Assembly: GCA_032871835.1 (NCBI GenBank)
Contig: CM065295.1
Location: 22,702,501 to 22,766,500, forward strand
Length of the DNA stretch: 64,000 bases
From: Dipteronia dyeriana
Lineage: Eukaryota; Streptophyta; Magnoliopsida; Sapindales; Sapindaceae
Direction: 5' to 3'
The number at the start of each line of letters is the position of its first letter. Position 1 is the first letter of the stretch. Positions 1-10,824 of the stretch are shown one piece after another. The position numbers and the translations under genes are program-made. The notes below the pieces were generated by a model, which worked only from the letters and a program-made list of their open reading frames with translations, made no database searches and was not told the origin of the DNA.

Positions 1-1249
1 GCCAAATTCGAGCTAGAAAGGCTAGGAGCATCTTTGGAGGACTTGTCTTCAAGGGTTTGCTCTTATTTGCTCATTTCTTTGTATTTCTTGTTGTCTTTGA
101 TGTGTAACACCGAATTTGGGAATTTGTAAACCTTTCACATGTGCTATATATGTATTTTTGTACTTAAATTCATTTGGGTTTTGTTTTGCTCTTTGATATA
201 TGTGTTTTTATGCTCTTAATATGATATGTATGTGTATGAATTGTTATAAATCAATATATGTCCATGATTGGGTTTAGGAGTAATTGTAATTTATAGTAGA
301 AATTAGATACCCATGATTGTTGATTGATTGATGGATGACTTGAAATTCCTTGTATTGAGTAATTTGAGTAATAGGTATTTTAGCCCCAAAGAGTAGAAAA
401 GGTTTCAGTTCAGGCTTTTAGTTGTTAAATCAACCTTGATTCATATCCTTGTTCTTAATGGGTCTTTGTATTAAGACACGATTATCCATCCACGTGACAG
501 GATTGGGTGATGAATTGATTGTGAGAAAATTCCCTAATCAAGAGGATGAACCTTTAACCTAAATTGAATGTTCTTAATGATATTAGAATCACTTTGTTGC
601 ATGTAGTTGTTAGGTAAGCTCTTTTCCCTTGTTTAGCCATCCTAGGGAGTTAACTAAACCGAATATTTGACCTAGAAGTAAAGACCACCGACATTTCTTT
701 TGTACTTGAGTAGTTATATGGATGTTTTGAATGCTTAAAGCTTTTGCTTAATTGATCACTTTATAATTGATCCATGGTTAGATGCTATGTACCGAGAGGA
801 GATGTGTTTGACAATGCTTAGATAAACATTCATTATACTTGACTAGAAAGTGCTTGAACCACTAGGCTAGCGTATATGGTTTGATTTGTATTCCACGTGC
901 TTAATGGGTTCATATATATTGTCCGGATTGCTCGAGAGAGATTTCGGGTATATATGGATACTATCTCTAAGACATCGAGAGAGATTAGAGATTAATTAAG
1001 GGGATATGAGCCTATGATATACTTGCACATTTGAGGATTACGTGAGTCTAGAACGTAATTGGGAGGATTGTCACGGTTGAGTCGTTTCCCTAGTGTAACC
1101 GCATTTCATGCATATCTCCATTCCATCTATCATTGTATATATTATTTATATAAGTTATTTAGTTATATTATTATTCACTTTTCCGCACACGCAACACACG
1201 AGTCCGCTCGGAGTGTTGTAATAATAGCTAGAACTAGAGACGGTCGGTG
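1..1249. other. Non-coding sequence abutting a truncated Copia element
   Basis: No credible coding region is visible on either strand. The last 60 bases or so, including a short stretch reading close to CCTCCATGTGGATCGATCCC, resemble the non-coding ends of Gypsy-type elements, but I could not find a second copy or a terminal repeat. The block stops where the minus-strand Copia element begins, near the point where that element should have had its polypurine tract and 3' LTR. It is probably a fragment of another retroelement, but this is weakly supported. Confidence 0.35.
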
Positions 1250-1327
1250 AATCCCACCTCCATGTGGATCGATCCCTTGCTTGCAGCTGTGCTACTCTCT
1301 CTGGCTTGCGCTCTTGCAAGACCGAAC

Positions 1328-4300
1328 TTAAATGTTCATAATTGACGACACTGCAACGACATGTCTCGTCAGAGCTCGAGAGATATTGATCAAGTCCAAG
1401 CAATGTTGGAACTTGATCCCTGTTACCACCTTTGTTAACATATCTGCTGGATTGTCTGCAGTTCCAATTTTTAGGAGTAGAATGTTCCCCTCATCTACTA
1501 TTTTCTGAACAAAGTGGTAACGAACGTCTATATGCTTGGTGCGAACATGATGGACCTGGTTCTTTGCCAAACTCTGGTTGTCACAAAATCTCCACACTTT
1601 CCTGAACAATGCCCTAATCCTTAATTAAACCACGAAACCAAATGGGTTCTTTGAAAGCTTCTGTTACAGCCATATACTTTGCCTCAGTAATATACAAAGT
1701 CACTGTTAACTGTAAAGTTGATCTCTAACTTACTGGTCCTCCTGCCATAGTGAACACATAGTCAGTAGTAGATCGACGCTTATCCAAATCACCAGCATAA
1801 TTAGAATCAACATATCCTACGATATGTTTGTCAATCGTCTGATCTCTCTCGAACTTCAAACCAATATCTACACTACCTTAGATATACCGTAGAATCCATT
1901 TCACAGCTTGCCAGTGGCTATTACCAGGATTGTGCATGTAACGGCTCACCTTACTTAGTGCGTGTGAAATGCCAGGTCTGGTACACACCATTGCATACAT
2001 CAAGACACCAATTGCATTTGCATAAGGAACATGATCCATTTCCCTCTTCATCAGTAGTTAGTGACATTAGTGCATTCAGCTTGAAATGTGGAGCCAACGG
2101 TGTACTTATAGGTTTAGACTTGTTATCAATGTCAAACCTCTGAAGTACAGTCTTCAAATATTGAGTTTGTGACAAACAGGTGGTACCTTTCACTCTGTCC
2201 CTTTTGATTTCCATACCAAGAATCTTTTTGGCCTCTCTAAGATCTTTCATGCCGAATTCAGCATATCATCCACATATAAGAGCAAATAGATAAATGTACC
2301 ATCTTGAAGTTTGCAAAGGTATACACAGTGATCAAAATGACTGCGTGTGTACTTCTGAGTCATTATGAAGCTGTCAAACTGCTTATACCATTGTTGCGGT
2401 GACTACTTCAAACTATACAGGGACTTGTTTAGCTTGCAAGCCCAATTCTCACGTCTTGGAACTTTGAACCCATCTGGCTGAGGCATATAAATTTCTTCGT
2501 TCAAAGTACCATGGAGTAATACGGTCTTCACGTCGAGTTGCGCTAACTAGAGGTCAAATTGTGCAACCAAAGCCAATAGGATCCGAATAGATGAATGCTT
2601 GACAACTGGCAAGAATACCTCATTGTAGTCTATTCTTTCTTTCTGTGCGTATCCTTTCGCTACCAATCTGGCTTTGTATCTGATGTTGTCTTTGCCAGGA
2701 GCACCTTCTTTCTTGTTATAGACCCATTTGCACCCTATAGCTATTTTTCCCTTTGGAAGTTGTGTCAGCTTCCAAGTTTCATTCTGGTGAAGTGATTTCA
2801 TCTCCTTATCCATTGTCATCTTCCACTTGATATTGTCCATACAGTCCATATATTTTCTTTATGTGTACAGGACTTGGAAGAGTGTATGCCACCATGTCTA
2901 TGTAACGAGCAGACCTCCAAATATCTCTTTTCGGTCTGATGGTGGCAATGGATTCAGGCTGTTGTCTGAGCTCAGATAGTGGTGTTGTATCCTCTACCTC
3001 AACTGATATCTCGTCATGGCTATCAAAATCATCATCAGGATGATCGACTATTGGAGAAGCCTTTTCTGACTTCTTGGGAGTCTCAAACTCTACCCGTCGT
3101 AAAGAATTTATATTCTCATTTCGAGTCTCGAGGTGTCTGTTTCATCGTTGCAGATTCCTCAAAGGTAACATCTCAGCTCACAAAATTCCATAGTCTGTAT
3201 CCCTTAACTCCTTCGCTAAAGCCCATAAAAATAACTTTATTGGCTTGAGGATCCAGTTTGGATTTAGTAACATGAAAGTACACTGGACATCCAAATATAT
3301 GTAATCGGTCGTAATCAGAAACAAGTTGTTCGAACCATTCCTCATTGGGAGTTTTCCCATGAAGTGCAGAAACAGGTAGTCTGTTGACAATATGAGAGGC
3401 ATACATCAAAGCCTTTGCCCAGAATGCCATGCTAAGGCCAGATTGAGAGAGCATACATCAAACTTTCTCCACCAAAGTATGGTTCATCCGTTCTGTTACG
3501 CCGTTTTACTGTGGCGTACCGGGAACTATTAAATGTCTGAATATCCCTCTATCCTGACAGTATTTCAAGAAAGGATATGATTTGTATTCTCCGTCATTGT
3601 CTGATCTGAGCCTTATGATCTTTCTGTCTGTTTGGGTTTCAATCATCTTTTTCAATTGAAGAAAGATATCTAGAACTTCATCCTTATGCTTCATGGTATA
3701 TACCTAGACATACATGGAGAAATCATCAATAAAAGTCACAAAATAATGTTTACCTCCCAATGAAGCATTTTTGGAAGGCCTCCAAACCTCAGTGTGAATG
3801 TAATCCAGTGTTGCTTTTATACGATGAATGGTGGTGCCAAACTTGACTCTTGTCTACTTTCCTATAACACAATGCTCGCAGAAATCAAGTTTACTTATTT
3901 TGGCACCTTTTAGGAGACCTTGCTTTACCAAACCTTGCAAAGCTTTCTCCCCGATATGCCCTAAGTGTATGTGCCAAAGTCGGGAAGTATCGAATGATTC
4001 ATCGTTGGAACTACTAGAGATGGCCATTCTCCCTGTGACTGTGTACTCGTCCAGGAAATATAGATATCTTTGTCGATTACCTTTCATTGCCAAGAATGCA
4101 CCTCGAACAATTTTCAGGACTCCACCTTCTATAGTCACCTTGTAACCGCTAGAGTCTAAGACCTCCAGTGAAATGAGGTTCTTCTTTAGATCAGGGACAT
4201 ACCTGACGTCTGTCAATCATCTAGTTATACCATCGTGCATCTTTAAATGAATAGTTCCTATCCCTTTCGTCCGACATGTGTTATCGTTGCCCATAAGCAC

Positions 4301-4462
4301 TATTCCCCCGTCAAGCTCCTGGAAGCTTGAGAACCACTGTCTGTTGGGACACATATGATAGGAACAACCAGAATCTAGAATCCATTTATCGGAATGGTTG
4401 TCTGATGACGAAACTGTGAAACTTGAATCCTCTCCATCATCAGGTTTTTCTATAACATTCAC
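1328..4462 (-). pseudogene. Copia pol (protease, integrase, RT, RNase H), broken
   Basis: Minus-strand pol in domain order. Protease: [11 protein letters not shown] just after 4400. GAG-preintegrase region: 4216-3854. Integrase core: 3800-3180, with FVTFIDDFS, RLRSDNDGEY and the Pro-Gly-Thr-Pro-Gln turn near 3510. RT: about 2850-2100, with the YVDD catalytic box at 2265-2276. RNase H: 1609-1328, ending with ADMLTK. In-frame stops are visible after the SMYV residues near 3706, after the PGTPQ motif near 3507, and inside RT near 2547. Most breaks are point stops rather than large deletions, which points to decay after a full-length insertion. Confidence 0.85.
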
Positions 4463-4833
4463 ATTAGATTTATCCTTGTTTGGACAATCTTTCTTCTAGT
4501 GGTCTTTCTGATGACAATAGGTACACTCATCCTTCGCAGGACGTCTGAATGATGATTTTCCTCTTGGCTTTGAGCGAGATTTACCATGCTCACTGGGTAC
4601 TCCAGATCTTCTGTTGTCTGTCCTGCCTTAGGAAACAGTCAGCGTTTCTGATGTTAAGTCTCTGTGATCAAGCTGATCTTTTTTCCAATACTTATTATTT
4701 ACCAGAGCATTAGAAACGTCTATGAATTTAACCTTATCCTTTCCATATAACAGAGTTGTCGTTAAGTATTCATAGGTATCAGACAGGGAATTTAACAACA
4801 GTAATGCCTTATCCTCATCGCTAATTTCAACAT

Positions 4834-5319
4834 CTAAATTTTATAAATCAACGAGAATTTATTGTAATTATCCAAATGCTTAATCATAGAAATACCTTTC
4901 TTGTATTGGAATCGAAAATGTTTCTTCTTCAGGTAGAGTCGGTTCTTTATGCTTTTTGTCATGTATTTGTCCTCTTGCTTTTTCCAAAGACTTGATGCCA
5001 CAGTCTCCTTCATGACAAAATACTTTTGGTCCTTGGCTAGACACAACCAAATTGTTCCATAGGCGTAACGATTTACATATTTCCAATCTTCATCAGAAAT
5101 ATCCTTGGGTTTGGAACTTAAAGCAATATATGATCCTTTCAGGAATAACAAATCCAGAACTTTGCATTGCCACATGCCGAAGTTGTTAGTGTCGTCAAAC
5201 TTCTCAATATCAAACTTCACAATATATATCGAGCTTCTTTGCCAAGAACTGTTGGTTGATGCCGAGGTCTGAGGTTCAGTTGACTGTTCCAAGATTTCTC
5301 CAGCTTTTGGATCTTCCAT
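4834..5319 (-). pseudogene. Copia gag, N-terminal part (TNT1-like)
   Basis: A 161-residue open stretch starting with a real ATG and the residues MEDPKAGEILEQ. It carries a KFDDTNNFGMWQ-type segment, the usual start of the Copia capsid region, then a basic stretch with LYLKKKHF. The frame is lost at 4834, but gag-like sequence continues on the minus strand to the zinc knuckle at 4484-4525, which has the C-x2-C-x4-H-x4-C spacing. A TAG at 4496-4498 lies inside the knuckle just after its His. The gene is therefore a broken copy of the capsid/nucleocapsid protein that packages element RNA in virus-like particles. Confidence 0.8.
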
Positions 5320-5961
5320 CCTGCTCGAAAAAAGAGTTTATAAAACTTGAATAAGTCACAAACAATACTTACAAGCGGAATTAGCTAAAACTGATAGCAT
5401 GGTTGCATCTGGAACGGTCAAAATAGTTGGAAATAGGTTCGACTCGGTCGAAAACATGTGAAAATTGCACTGAGTTGGGCAAAAAAACACTTTTAGACCG
5501 TCTTGACTCAAGAATATTCCGTTAGGCTAATGGAATATTCCTAACAGAATATTCTGACGGTAACTGAATATTCTCTGATGAAAATAGAATATTCCCTCAC
5601 TGGTGACATGGTGTGCAGTTGACTGGCGCTGGCGTGGTGGTTGATGACATGGCATTGACGTGGTTGCTGTCGTACGCTGACATTGTAGATTACATGGTGG
5701 CTGACTGGTACTGACTGTACGGCGACATGAAGCATGATGTGGCTGCTACAGTATCGTCTTCTTCCTTGGAAAAATTGCAGAAAAAATTCTTAAAAATTTT
5801 CCAATGTTGACCGAACTTTAACTGAAACTAGAGAGTTTGTTAGAGCTCTGTTTTAGATACAGTCACCGGCGTTGGAATCTTATTTCCGAGAGGAACACAA
5901 TGGTATCCTCCAAACAGTGATTCGAGCATTTCAAAATTTCTGAATTTTACAAAAAACCAAC
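5320..5961 (-). other. Untranslated leader of the TNT1-like Copia
   Basis: About 640 bases lie between the primer site and the gag ATG (5317-5319), with no credible coding region. The leader holds a cluster of five GAATATTC palindromes (listed separately), which is the only structured feature seen in it. Confidence 0.6.
5512..5594. repeat. Cluster of five GAATATTC palindromes
   Basis: Perfect 8-bp GAATATTC palindromes begin at 5512, 5533, 5547, 5566 and 5587, spaced 21, 14, 19 and 21 bp apart. They lie in the leader between LTR and gag. Each has the form GAAnnTTC, the head-to-head arrangement of heat-shock-element half-sites, but none extends to the three contiguous units of a strong plant heat-shock element. 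A regulatory role is inference. Confidence 0.7.
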
Positions 5962-5973
5962 GCTCTGATACCA
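5962..5973 (-). other. Primer binding site, tRNA-Met-initiator type
   Basis: The minus strand reads TGGTATCAGAGC immediately inside the 5' LTR. This is the usual plant Copia primer site complementary to the 3' end of initiator tRNA-Met. It fixes the element's orientation. Confidence 0.85.
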
Positions 5974-5976
5974 ATT

Positions 5977-6363
5977 TGTTGCAGAAATGACCAGAAATTA
6001 AACAGAAAAGTGCACACAACACACAAGCACATATATTTACGTGGTTCAACAAATTACGTATGTCCACAGGAGGGTAGCAAACTGATGTTATTTAGAAATT
6101 ATACAAATAAAAAACATAATTTCTCTCAACTCGCTGGAACTCTCTCTTGAAGCACAAAATACATAATTGCTTCTTACTGCTTTGCCTTATTCTCCTTTCC
6201 TTTGTTGGGGGGTTTTATTTATAGGGGAAAGGCAGAGACAAAGCTTCCCCATTTTTAACATGGTGGTTAATTTTTGCCATCAATGTGGTCGGTGGTTTGG
6301 TTTCCACATTGTCAACAATGTAGATAGTAGGTAGAAGGTAGAAGTTGAGCCAATTTGTCAACA
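5977..6363 (-). repeat. 5' LTR of the minus-strand TNT1-like Copia
   Basis: Read on the minus strand it starts TGTTGACAAATTGGCTC and ends in TGCAACA, which are typical TG...CA termini. It lies three bases from a Met-initiator-type primer site. The length is 387 bp. The partner LTR is absent from the window, so the boundaries rest on terminal dinucleotides and primer-site position rather than on comparison. Confidence 0.75.
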
Positions 6364-6969
6364 GATACACCATTTAAACTTAGCCTTTTTCTTTTTTGAA
6401 TCAATGAAATTTAATTTAATTTAAATAGTTAAGTAATTGAGATTGCAAAAGAAATTAATAAAATTACAAAACCCGCAAATTTGAAATTTCAAAGAATCCC
6501 TGGTTTTGGGAAAAAATATATTTTAAACTACTACGTCATCTTTGCTTATCCTTAAATTATTTAATATTAATCATACTCAATCTGGTAATCCTCTAAACTA
6601 AAACCTCACCTCTTAAGATCAAAATTAAACTAAATTCTAATATTAATTAAAAAAAAAGAATCAAACTCCCAAGCAGAGAGAATCAATTTGAATAAAATCA
6701 TTGAACAACTAACAACTCAGGCAAAGACAACAACCAAACAATGCATAATTTTGAATATGCAATATTACATGAGACAACTGAGGATTTATAAACGAACAAT
6801 AGGGCAATCTGTAAAATAATGCATCTAGAAAGTAGGTAATTTTAATGTTAAATATATTGTTAATTTGTGCAAATATAAATCATACTTACACATCCGCATG
6901 TATATAGATAACAAAATAATTTACCCACATACACCAATATATATATATATATATATAATCACATAATTA
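6364..6969. other. AT-rich non-coding sequence
   Basis: AT-rich sequence with short dinucleotide runs (TA near 6940-6956) between the Copia 5' LTR and the foldback MITE. I see no coding region, RNA gene or clear terminal repeat in it. Confidence 0.5.
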
Positions 6970-7108
6970 CACACTGATGGAATTATATAATGACATTGAA
7001 TGTGAATCATTCATTTGACACACTTTGACTTGGCATGATGCACTTATCAAAACTCTTTTATAAATGAGTGACTCACATTCAATGTCCTTATATTATTCCA
7101 TCAGTGTG
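6970..7108. mobile_element. Foldback MITE, 139 bp
   Basis: Starts CACACTGATGG and ends with its exact reverse complement CCATCAGTGTG. The arms continue inward: GACATTGAATGTGA on the left pairs with TCACATTCAATGTC on the right, so most of the unit folds into one hairpin around a loop near 7020-7060. There is no coding capacity. No clear target duplication was found, so the superfamily is not assigned. Confidence 0.75.
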
Positions 7109-7379
7109 CACCGATAGAAAAATGATTCTGCTAAATTACCCATATATTTTTATATATGCACATAACACTGTTGTTTTAAAATATATATATATAACACTAT
7201 TTTACAGATGTATAGATGCATAGATATGTACACACAAAAACAATTTTTTAATACTTTATCTAGTAAAATTGGAAGATGATGAAGAAAATACCTTAATTAT
7301 ATCTACCCTAATTATATCCAGCTTGAGATGATTGTGCCACATCTCCCTGTATTGTTTTTCAACTTGGTCATTGATCATG
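7109..7379. other. AT-rich non-coding sequence
   Basis: AT-rich sequence with a short TA run near 7180-7192. No gene or repeat boundary was recognised. The right edge is where the old Copia 3' LTR probably ends. Confidence 0.4.
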
Positions 7380-8236
7380 TTTGCAATCTGAGACCATTGC
7401 TTTAAGTAGTAAAGAATATGAGATTGAATAATTTTCCTCACTATTTAAAATAGACACAAGAGAGGTTTTCTCTCGATTAACAATAGAGAAATCAAAGTGA
7501 TTTGCTCTCAATTTACTGCAATGATCATGGAAGACATTATTTTGGGAAGTCATTATTTTTGTCAACTACTCTGTTATCTCAACAACCTCCCTCAAACTGA
7601 TGGGTAACAAGGACGAACCATCATTTTGTCATGAAGAAACTTGAAATGTGGTGAAGATAAACCTTTTGTAAAAACATTAGCAGCTTGTTCAGTGCTAGAA
7701 AGAAATTTGATATGTAACGCATTTCGCCTAATCCGTTCTCGAAGAAAATGATAATCAATCTCAATATGATTTTCATGCCTATGGAGAACATGATTAGATG
7801 CTAATTATGTGGTACTTACATTATCACAATGTAAAGTAGGAGCTCACTGTAGGGAATATTTAGCTCTCTAACAAGAAAGAGAAGTCATTGAATTTCTGCA
7901 GTTGTATGTGCAAGGGCACAATATTCAGCTTCAGTCCAAGATCGTGAGATAGTGGTCTGTTTCTTAGTAGTCTAGGTTAGAAGATTTGAACCAAAGTAAA
8001 TGCAGAAATCGGTAGTGGATCGACGATGATCGGGGCAACTTGCCCAGCCGGCATCGGAATAACCATATAGATGTCCATCTGTAGACTTGTTGATATGGAG
8101 TCCATGAGACGGAGTGCCTTTGAGAAATCGTAAAATCCTTTTGACTGCTATCATTGTCGTTTGGCAAGGTTGACGCATAAATTGACAAACTTGATTCACC
8201 GCATAGGTAAGGTCTGGGTAAGTTGCAACAAATCAT
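7380..8236 (-). mobile_element. Copia 3' fragment: RNase H, polypurine tract, 3' LTR
   Basis: On the minus strand, 8236-7972 reads as Copia RNase H (residues ILRFLKGTPSHGLHI and GYSDAGWASCPDHRRST). Further downstream is the WTEAEYCALA segment with nearby stops. A purine-rich GAGGGAGGT (7587-7595) follows, and then an LTR starting TGTTGAGATAACAG at 7584. The 3' LTR end near 7380 is approximate. Gag, protease, integrase and RT are missing, so this is the 3' end of an element different from the TNT1-like one to its left. Confidence 0.75.
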
Positions 8237-9380
8237 AAAAACAATTTCATGTCATGTCAGATATTTGTTGTTGTTGTTTTCAATAAATTATATGATTTAT
8301 CATGAATTATATTTGTTAAAAAAGTTTGGTTGTTCATTTATAATAGAAATATCTTATGATCAACGAATTATCTGTCCATATATATATATATATATATACT
8401 TTGAAAAAAAAAGGCTTTGATTACCAATTAGGTGAAGACATGATCGATGAAACATATTGAGTCTATATTGTTTCAAATATTGTTCCAGAAGTAACAATAT
8501 ATATTTCGATATTTTATGACTTAAATTTGCTCAGGAAGTGGCAATATTAATACTATATATTTGAGCATATTATTAGTTGATATCATGTCTTCTATGGCCT
8601 ACCATGTTTATCCATATCATTCTCTGAAGTGAATGTTATATATAGTTATGGGGATGATTTTAATTTTTGTTACAATCAAATAATTATTAATGTCCAGGTG
8701 ATCGCTATAAAGAAATACAAATTGATCCACCAGAAGTAGAAAAGCATCAAAACAAAGCAAGAAAATTGAAAGGACAAAAATACAACTTCCAATAATTATA
8801 AAAGTTTCCCTTGCTATATAGTTGTTAAATAGAATGACAATAATTGTCTATATGTTGTATATCTAAAATATTTTATTGGTTTTAGCAATAATAATAAACG
8901 CTCCAGAAGAGCTAAAATATGGCACAAAGTGAAAACAAATTATATGAAAATTGACACTTTGTATTTGAAGATCCGAATGATCTACTATATAAGAAATTGT
9001 TCCTAGACACTTATGAATATTATATCCCAGTAAGTATTTCAATATAAATTACTCATTGTTATTTTGATTTAATTTATTTCCCACAACTAATTTTATGAGT
9101 ATGCTCTACGGTTGCCACTACGTTAGATTAGTGGTGTAAATATGGAGCAGGTCTGGATGGACCGGCCCGCTCGGCCTGCCAAGAAAGGCAGGCACGGCCC
9201 GCCTGGGGGGCATACCAAGCCAGGCACGGCCCACATCCATGGTCGTGTCGAGCCTTAGATCGAGGCATGCCTGGCTGGCGTGCCATGCCCAACCGTCTGC
9301 ACGACAGGCCCACTAAATTATTTAAAAAAAAACTTTAAAAAGATATTTTATTTATAAAAATAATTTTTTTAAAAAATAAA

Positions 9381-9515
9381 TGATATTGTAGAGTATTTAA
9401 CCATGTTCATAACCCTTGTTTAGATAAGTAAGTTTTCATTTGTCTTTCTCTCCTTTTTATATTGGTTAGACCTTTCTTAAGTGCTCTTATTTATTTGATG
9501 TGGGATGCGAGATTG
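9381..9515 (-). pseudogene. U1 snRNA-like promoter and 5' end (left arm, inverted)
   Basis: Read on the minus strand this repeats the right arm in the same order: ATCCCACATCA (9496-9506), a TATAAAAA-like box near 9453-9462, then ACTTACTTATCTAAACAAGGG-like sequence below 9433. It diverges further from U1 than the right arm. The two arms stand back to back around a loop near 9516-9529, so the promoters point away from each other. A transcript through the block would fold into a long hairpin. Confidence 0.55.
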
Positions 9516-9542
9516 AATACAACTATCGAAATTCAATCTCAC

Positions 9543-9592
9543 ATCCCACATCGGATAAATAAAAGGAATGAATACAGGAATAACCTATATAA
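9543..9592 (+). promoter_or_regulatory. snRNA-type promoter: USE and TATA box
   Basis: ATCCCACATCG at 9543-9553 matches the plant snRNA upstream sequence element RTCCCACATCG exactly. TATATAA lies at 9586-9592, with 32 bases between them, the long spacing typical of Pol II-transcribed U1/U2/U5 genes (Pol III genes such as U6 are about ten bases shorter). The U1-like start at 9618 is at the expected distance. Confidence 0.6.
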
Positions 9593-9617
9593 AAATGAGA
9601 AAAAAGTAAAGGAAAAC

Positions 9618-9675
9618 ATACTTACCTGGACAAGGGTTATGGGCCATATCTCAATACTCTATGATGTCCATACTC
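9618..9675 (+). pseudogene. U1 snRNA-like 5' end (right arm)
   Basis: Starts ATACTTACCTGGAC, identical to the first 14 bases of plant U1 snRNA, the stretch that pairs with 5' splice sites. After that it only loosely resembles U1 (AAGGGTTATGGGCC), and nothing like the rest of the roughly 160-nt RNA follows. It begins 32 bases after a TATA-like box that itself lies 32 bases after an upstream sequence element, the layout of Pol II snRNA genes. The alternative is a perfect 5' splice donor on the minus strand (CAG then GTAAGTAT). The promoter spacing makes U1 the better reading. Confidence 0.6.
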
Positions 9676-10526
9676 TAAGATATTATTAAAAAATTAAAAT
9701 TAAAACAAAATAGGGGGCACAGCCCGTTTGGCACGCCTAACCAGCACGACACGGTCTGTTGGCGCGGCACTCCAAGGTTGTGCCCACGTGCGGTGTCGGG
9801 CCCCTATTTTCCAAAACAGTTCGGGCCTAGCACAGCCCGTTTTAGAAAATATGCACGGCGGGCCATGCCAAAACAGGTCGGCTCGGCCCACTTTTACAGC
9901 TTTACGTTGGATATTGCACATCAAAAATAAATTTAATTTTATATTTATGTGATTCTTAATGTTATTGGAGTTTATCTATATATATATAACCAGAAGTTTC
10001 AAAATCAAATCCAATTGAGAACCTGTAGTTTTAAATTTGAATAATATATTTTGAATATGAATCCGAAGTTATTGAAAATACAAACACGGTTAAATACTCA
10101 AGGCTAACCTAGAGGGGGGGGGTGAATAGGTTAGACACCTTTTTCGACTCCCTTAGAAACAAACAAAAGTTTGTCCATCTAGATTGCTTGTATCACAATA
10201 TATATATACACTTAATCAATGTATAAAACAAGTAAAGTGTGATACAAACAAGTAATTGTAACACATACACAATCTATATTATAGAAAGGAAGTCAACTTA
10301 CATAAAGAGTTCTATCCATAGTATTCAAATAACAAATACAAACATAAGAGAGATAGGGATAGAGAAAAGTTGACACAAGATATAACGTGGTAAACCTCCG
10401 AAGAGGAAACATCCATGGGTTAGCAACCACCGGCAAACAAAATCCATTAGCTAGAAACTACCTTCTTATCCTACTCATGAAGATGTCGCCCTCTTACTCA
10501 ACAATCCGAGGCCTCACACCTCTTGT

Positions 10527-10824
10527 CAAGACTTGCTCGCTCACCCTTCCAGATCCTCACGACCCTAGGCAAAACTTCTTGCTCAACTATCCGAGTCCTC
10601 CCGACTCTAGTCAAGACTTCCTCGCTCAACCTTCCGGATCCTCACGACCCTAGGCAAGACTTCTTGCTCGACTATCCGAGTTCTCCCGACTCTAGTCAAG
10701 ACTTCCTTGCTTGACAATCCAAGGTCTCACACCTCTTGCCAAGACTTTCTGGCTCAACAACATAGGTCTCACACCTAATGTCAAGACTTCCTTCTCACAA
10801 GGCATCTAGGTGATCATGAATGCA
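10527..10824 (+). repeat. Tandem array, seven units of 42/43 bp
   Basis: The word CAAGACTT (or CAAAACTT) starts at 10527, 10570, 10612, 10655, 10697, 10740 and 10782. Spacings alternate 43, 42, 43, 42, 43, 42, so the array is built of 85-bp dimers. Neighbouring words such as CCTCACGACCCTAGG and CTCCCGACTCTAG alternate in the same way. Short ORFs across it are a by-product of the repeat. Confidence 0.85.

Larger units (their letters stand above)
1250..6363 (-). mobile_element. Ty1/copia retrotransposon, TNT1-like, 3' LTR missing
   Basis: A minus-strand Copia element with the order 5' LTR (5977-6363), primer site (5962-5973), long leader, gag (from 5319), zinc knuckle, protease, integrase, reverse transcriptase and RNase H (ending near 1328). 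The order protease-integrase-RT-RNase H defines Ty1/copia, and the protease and integrase wording is closest to the TNT1/Tork type. No copy of the 387-bp LTR is present on the left, so the 3' LTR was lost or replaced near 1250. Several in-frame stops break the polyprotein, so the copy is not autonomous. The left boundary is approximate. Confidence 0.85.
9129..9904. mobile_element. Non-autonomous hAT-type element, 776 bp
   Basis: The left end reads TAGTGGTGTAAATATGG and the right end, inverted, TAAAGCTGTAAAAGTGG, an imperfect terminal inverted repeat of hAT type. Flanking 8-mers CGTTAGAT (9121-9128) and CGTTGGAT (9905-9912) match at 7 of 8 positions, as expected for a hAT target duplication. 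Both subterminal regions are rich in GGCCCG-type words, another hAT habit. There is no transposase. The middle contains an inverted repeat related to U1 snRNA genes (separate entries). Confidence 0.75.

Noticed and set aside
9128..9313. GC-rich short ORFs in the hAT ends (also 9700-9952)
   Set aside because: These are by-products of the GGCCCG-rich subterminal repeats and lack any domain or conservation argument.
9605..9640. Reading the U1-like start as a 5' splice donor of a minus-strand gene
   Set aside because: CAG/GTAAGTAT is a perfect donor, but no exon is visible next to it, and it does not explain the snRNA upstream element and TATA box at canonical spacing. It is kept as the alternative rather than the main call.
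10527..10824. Regularly spaced repeats as a CRISPR-like array
   Set aside because: Units are contiguous and diverged with no unique spacers, and the window is plant nuclear DNA.
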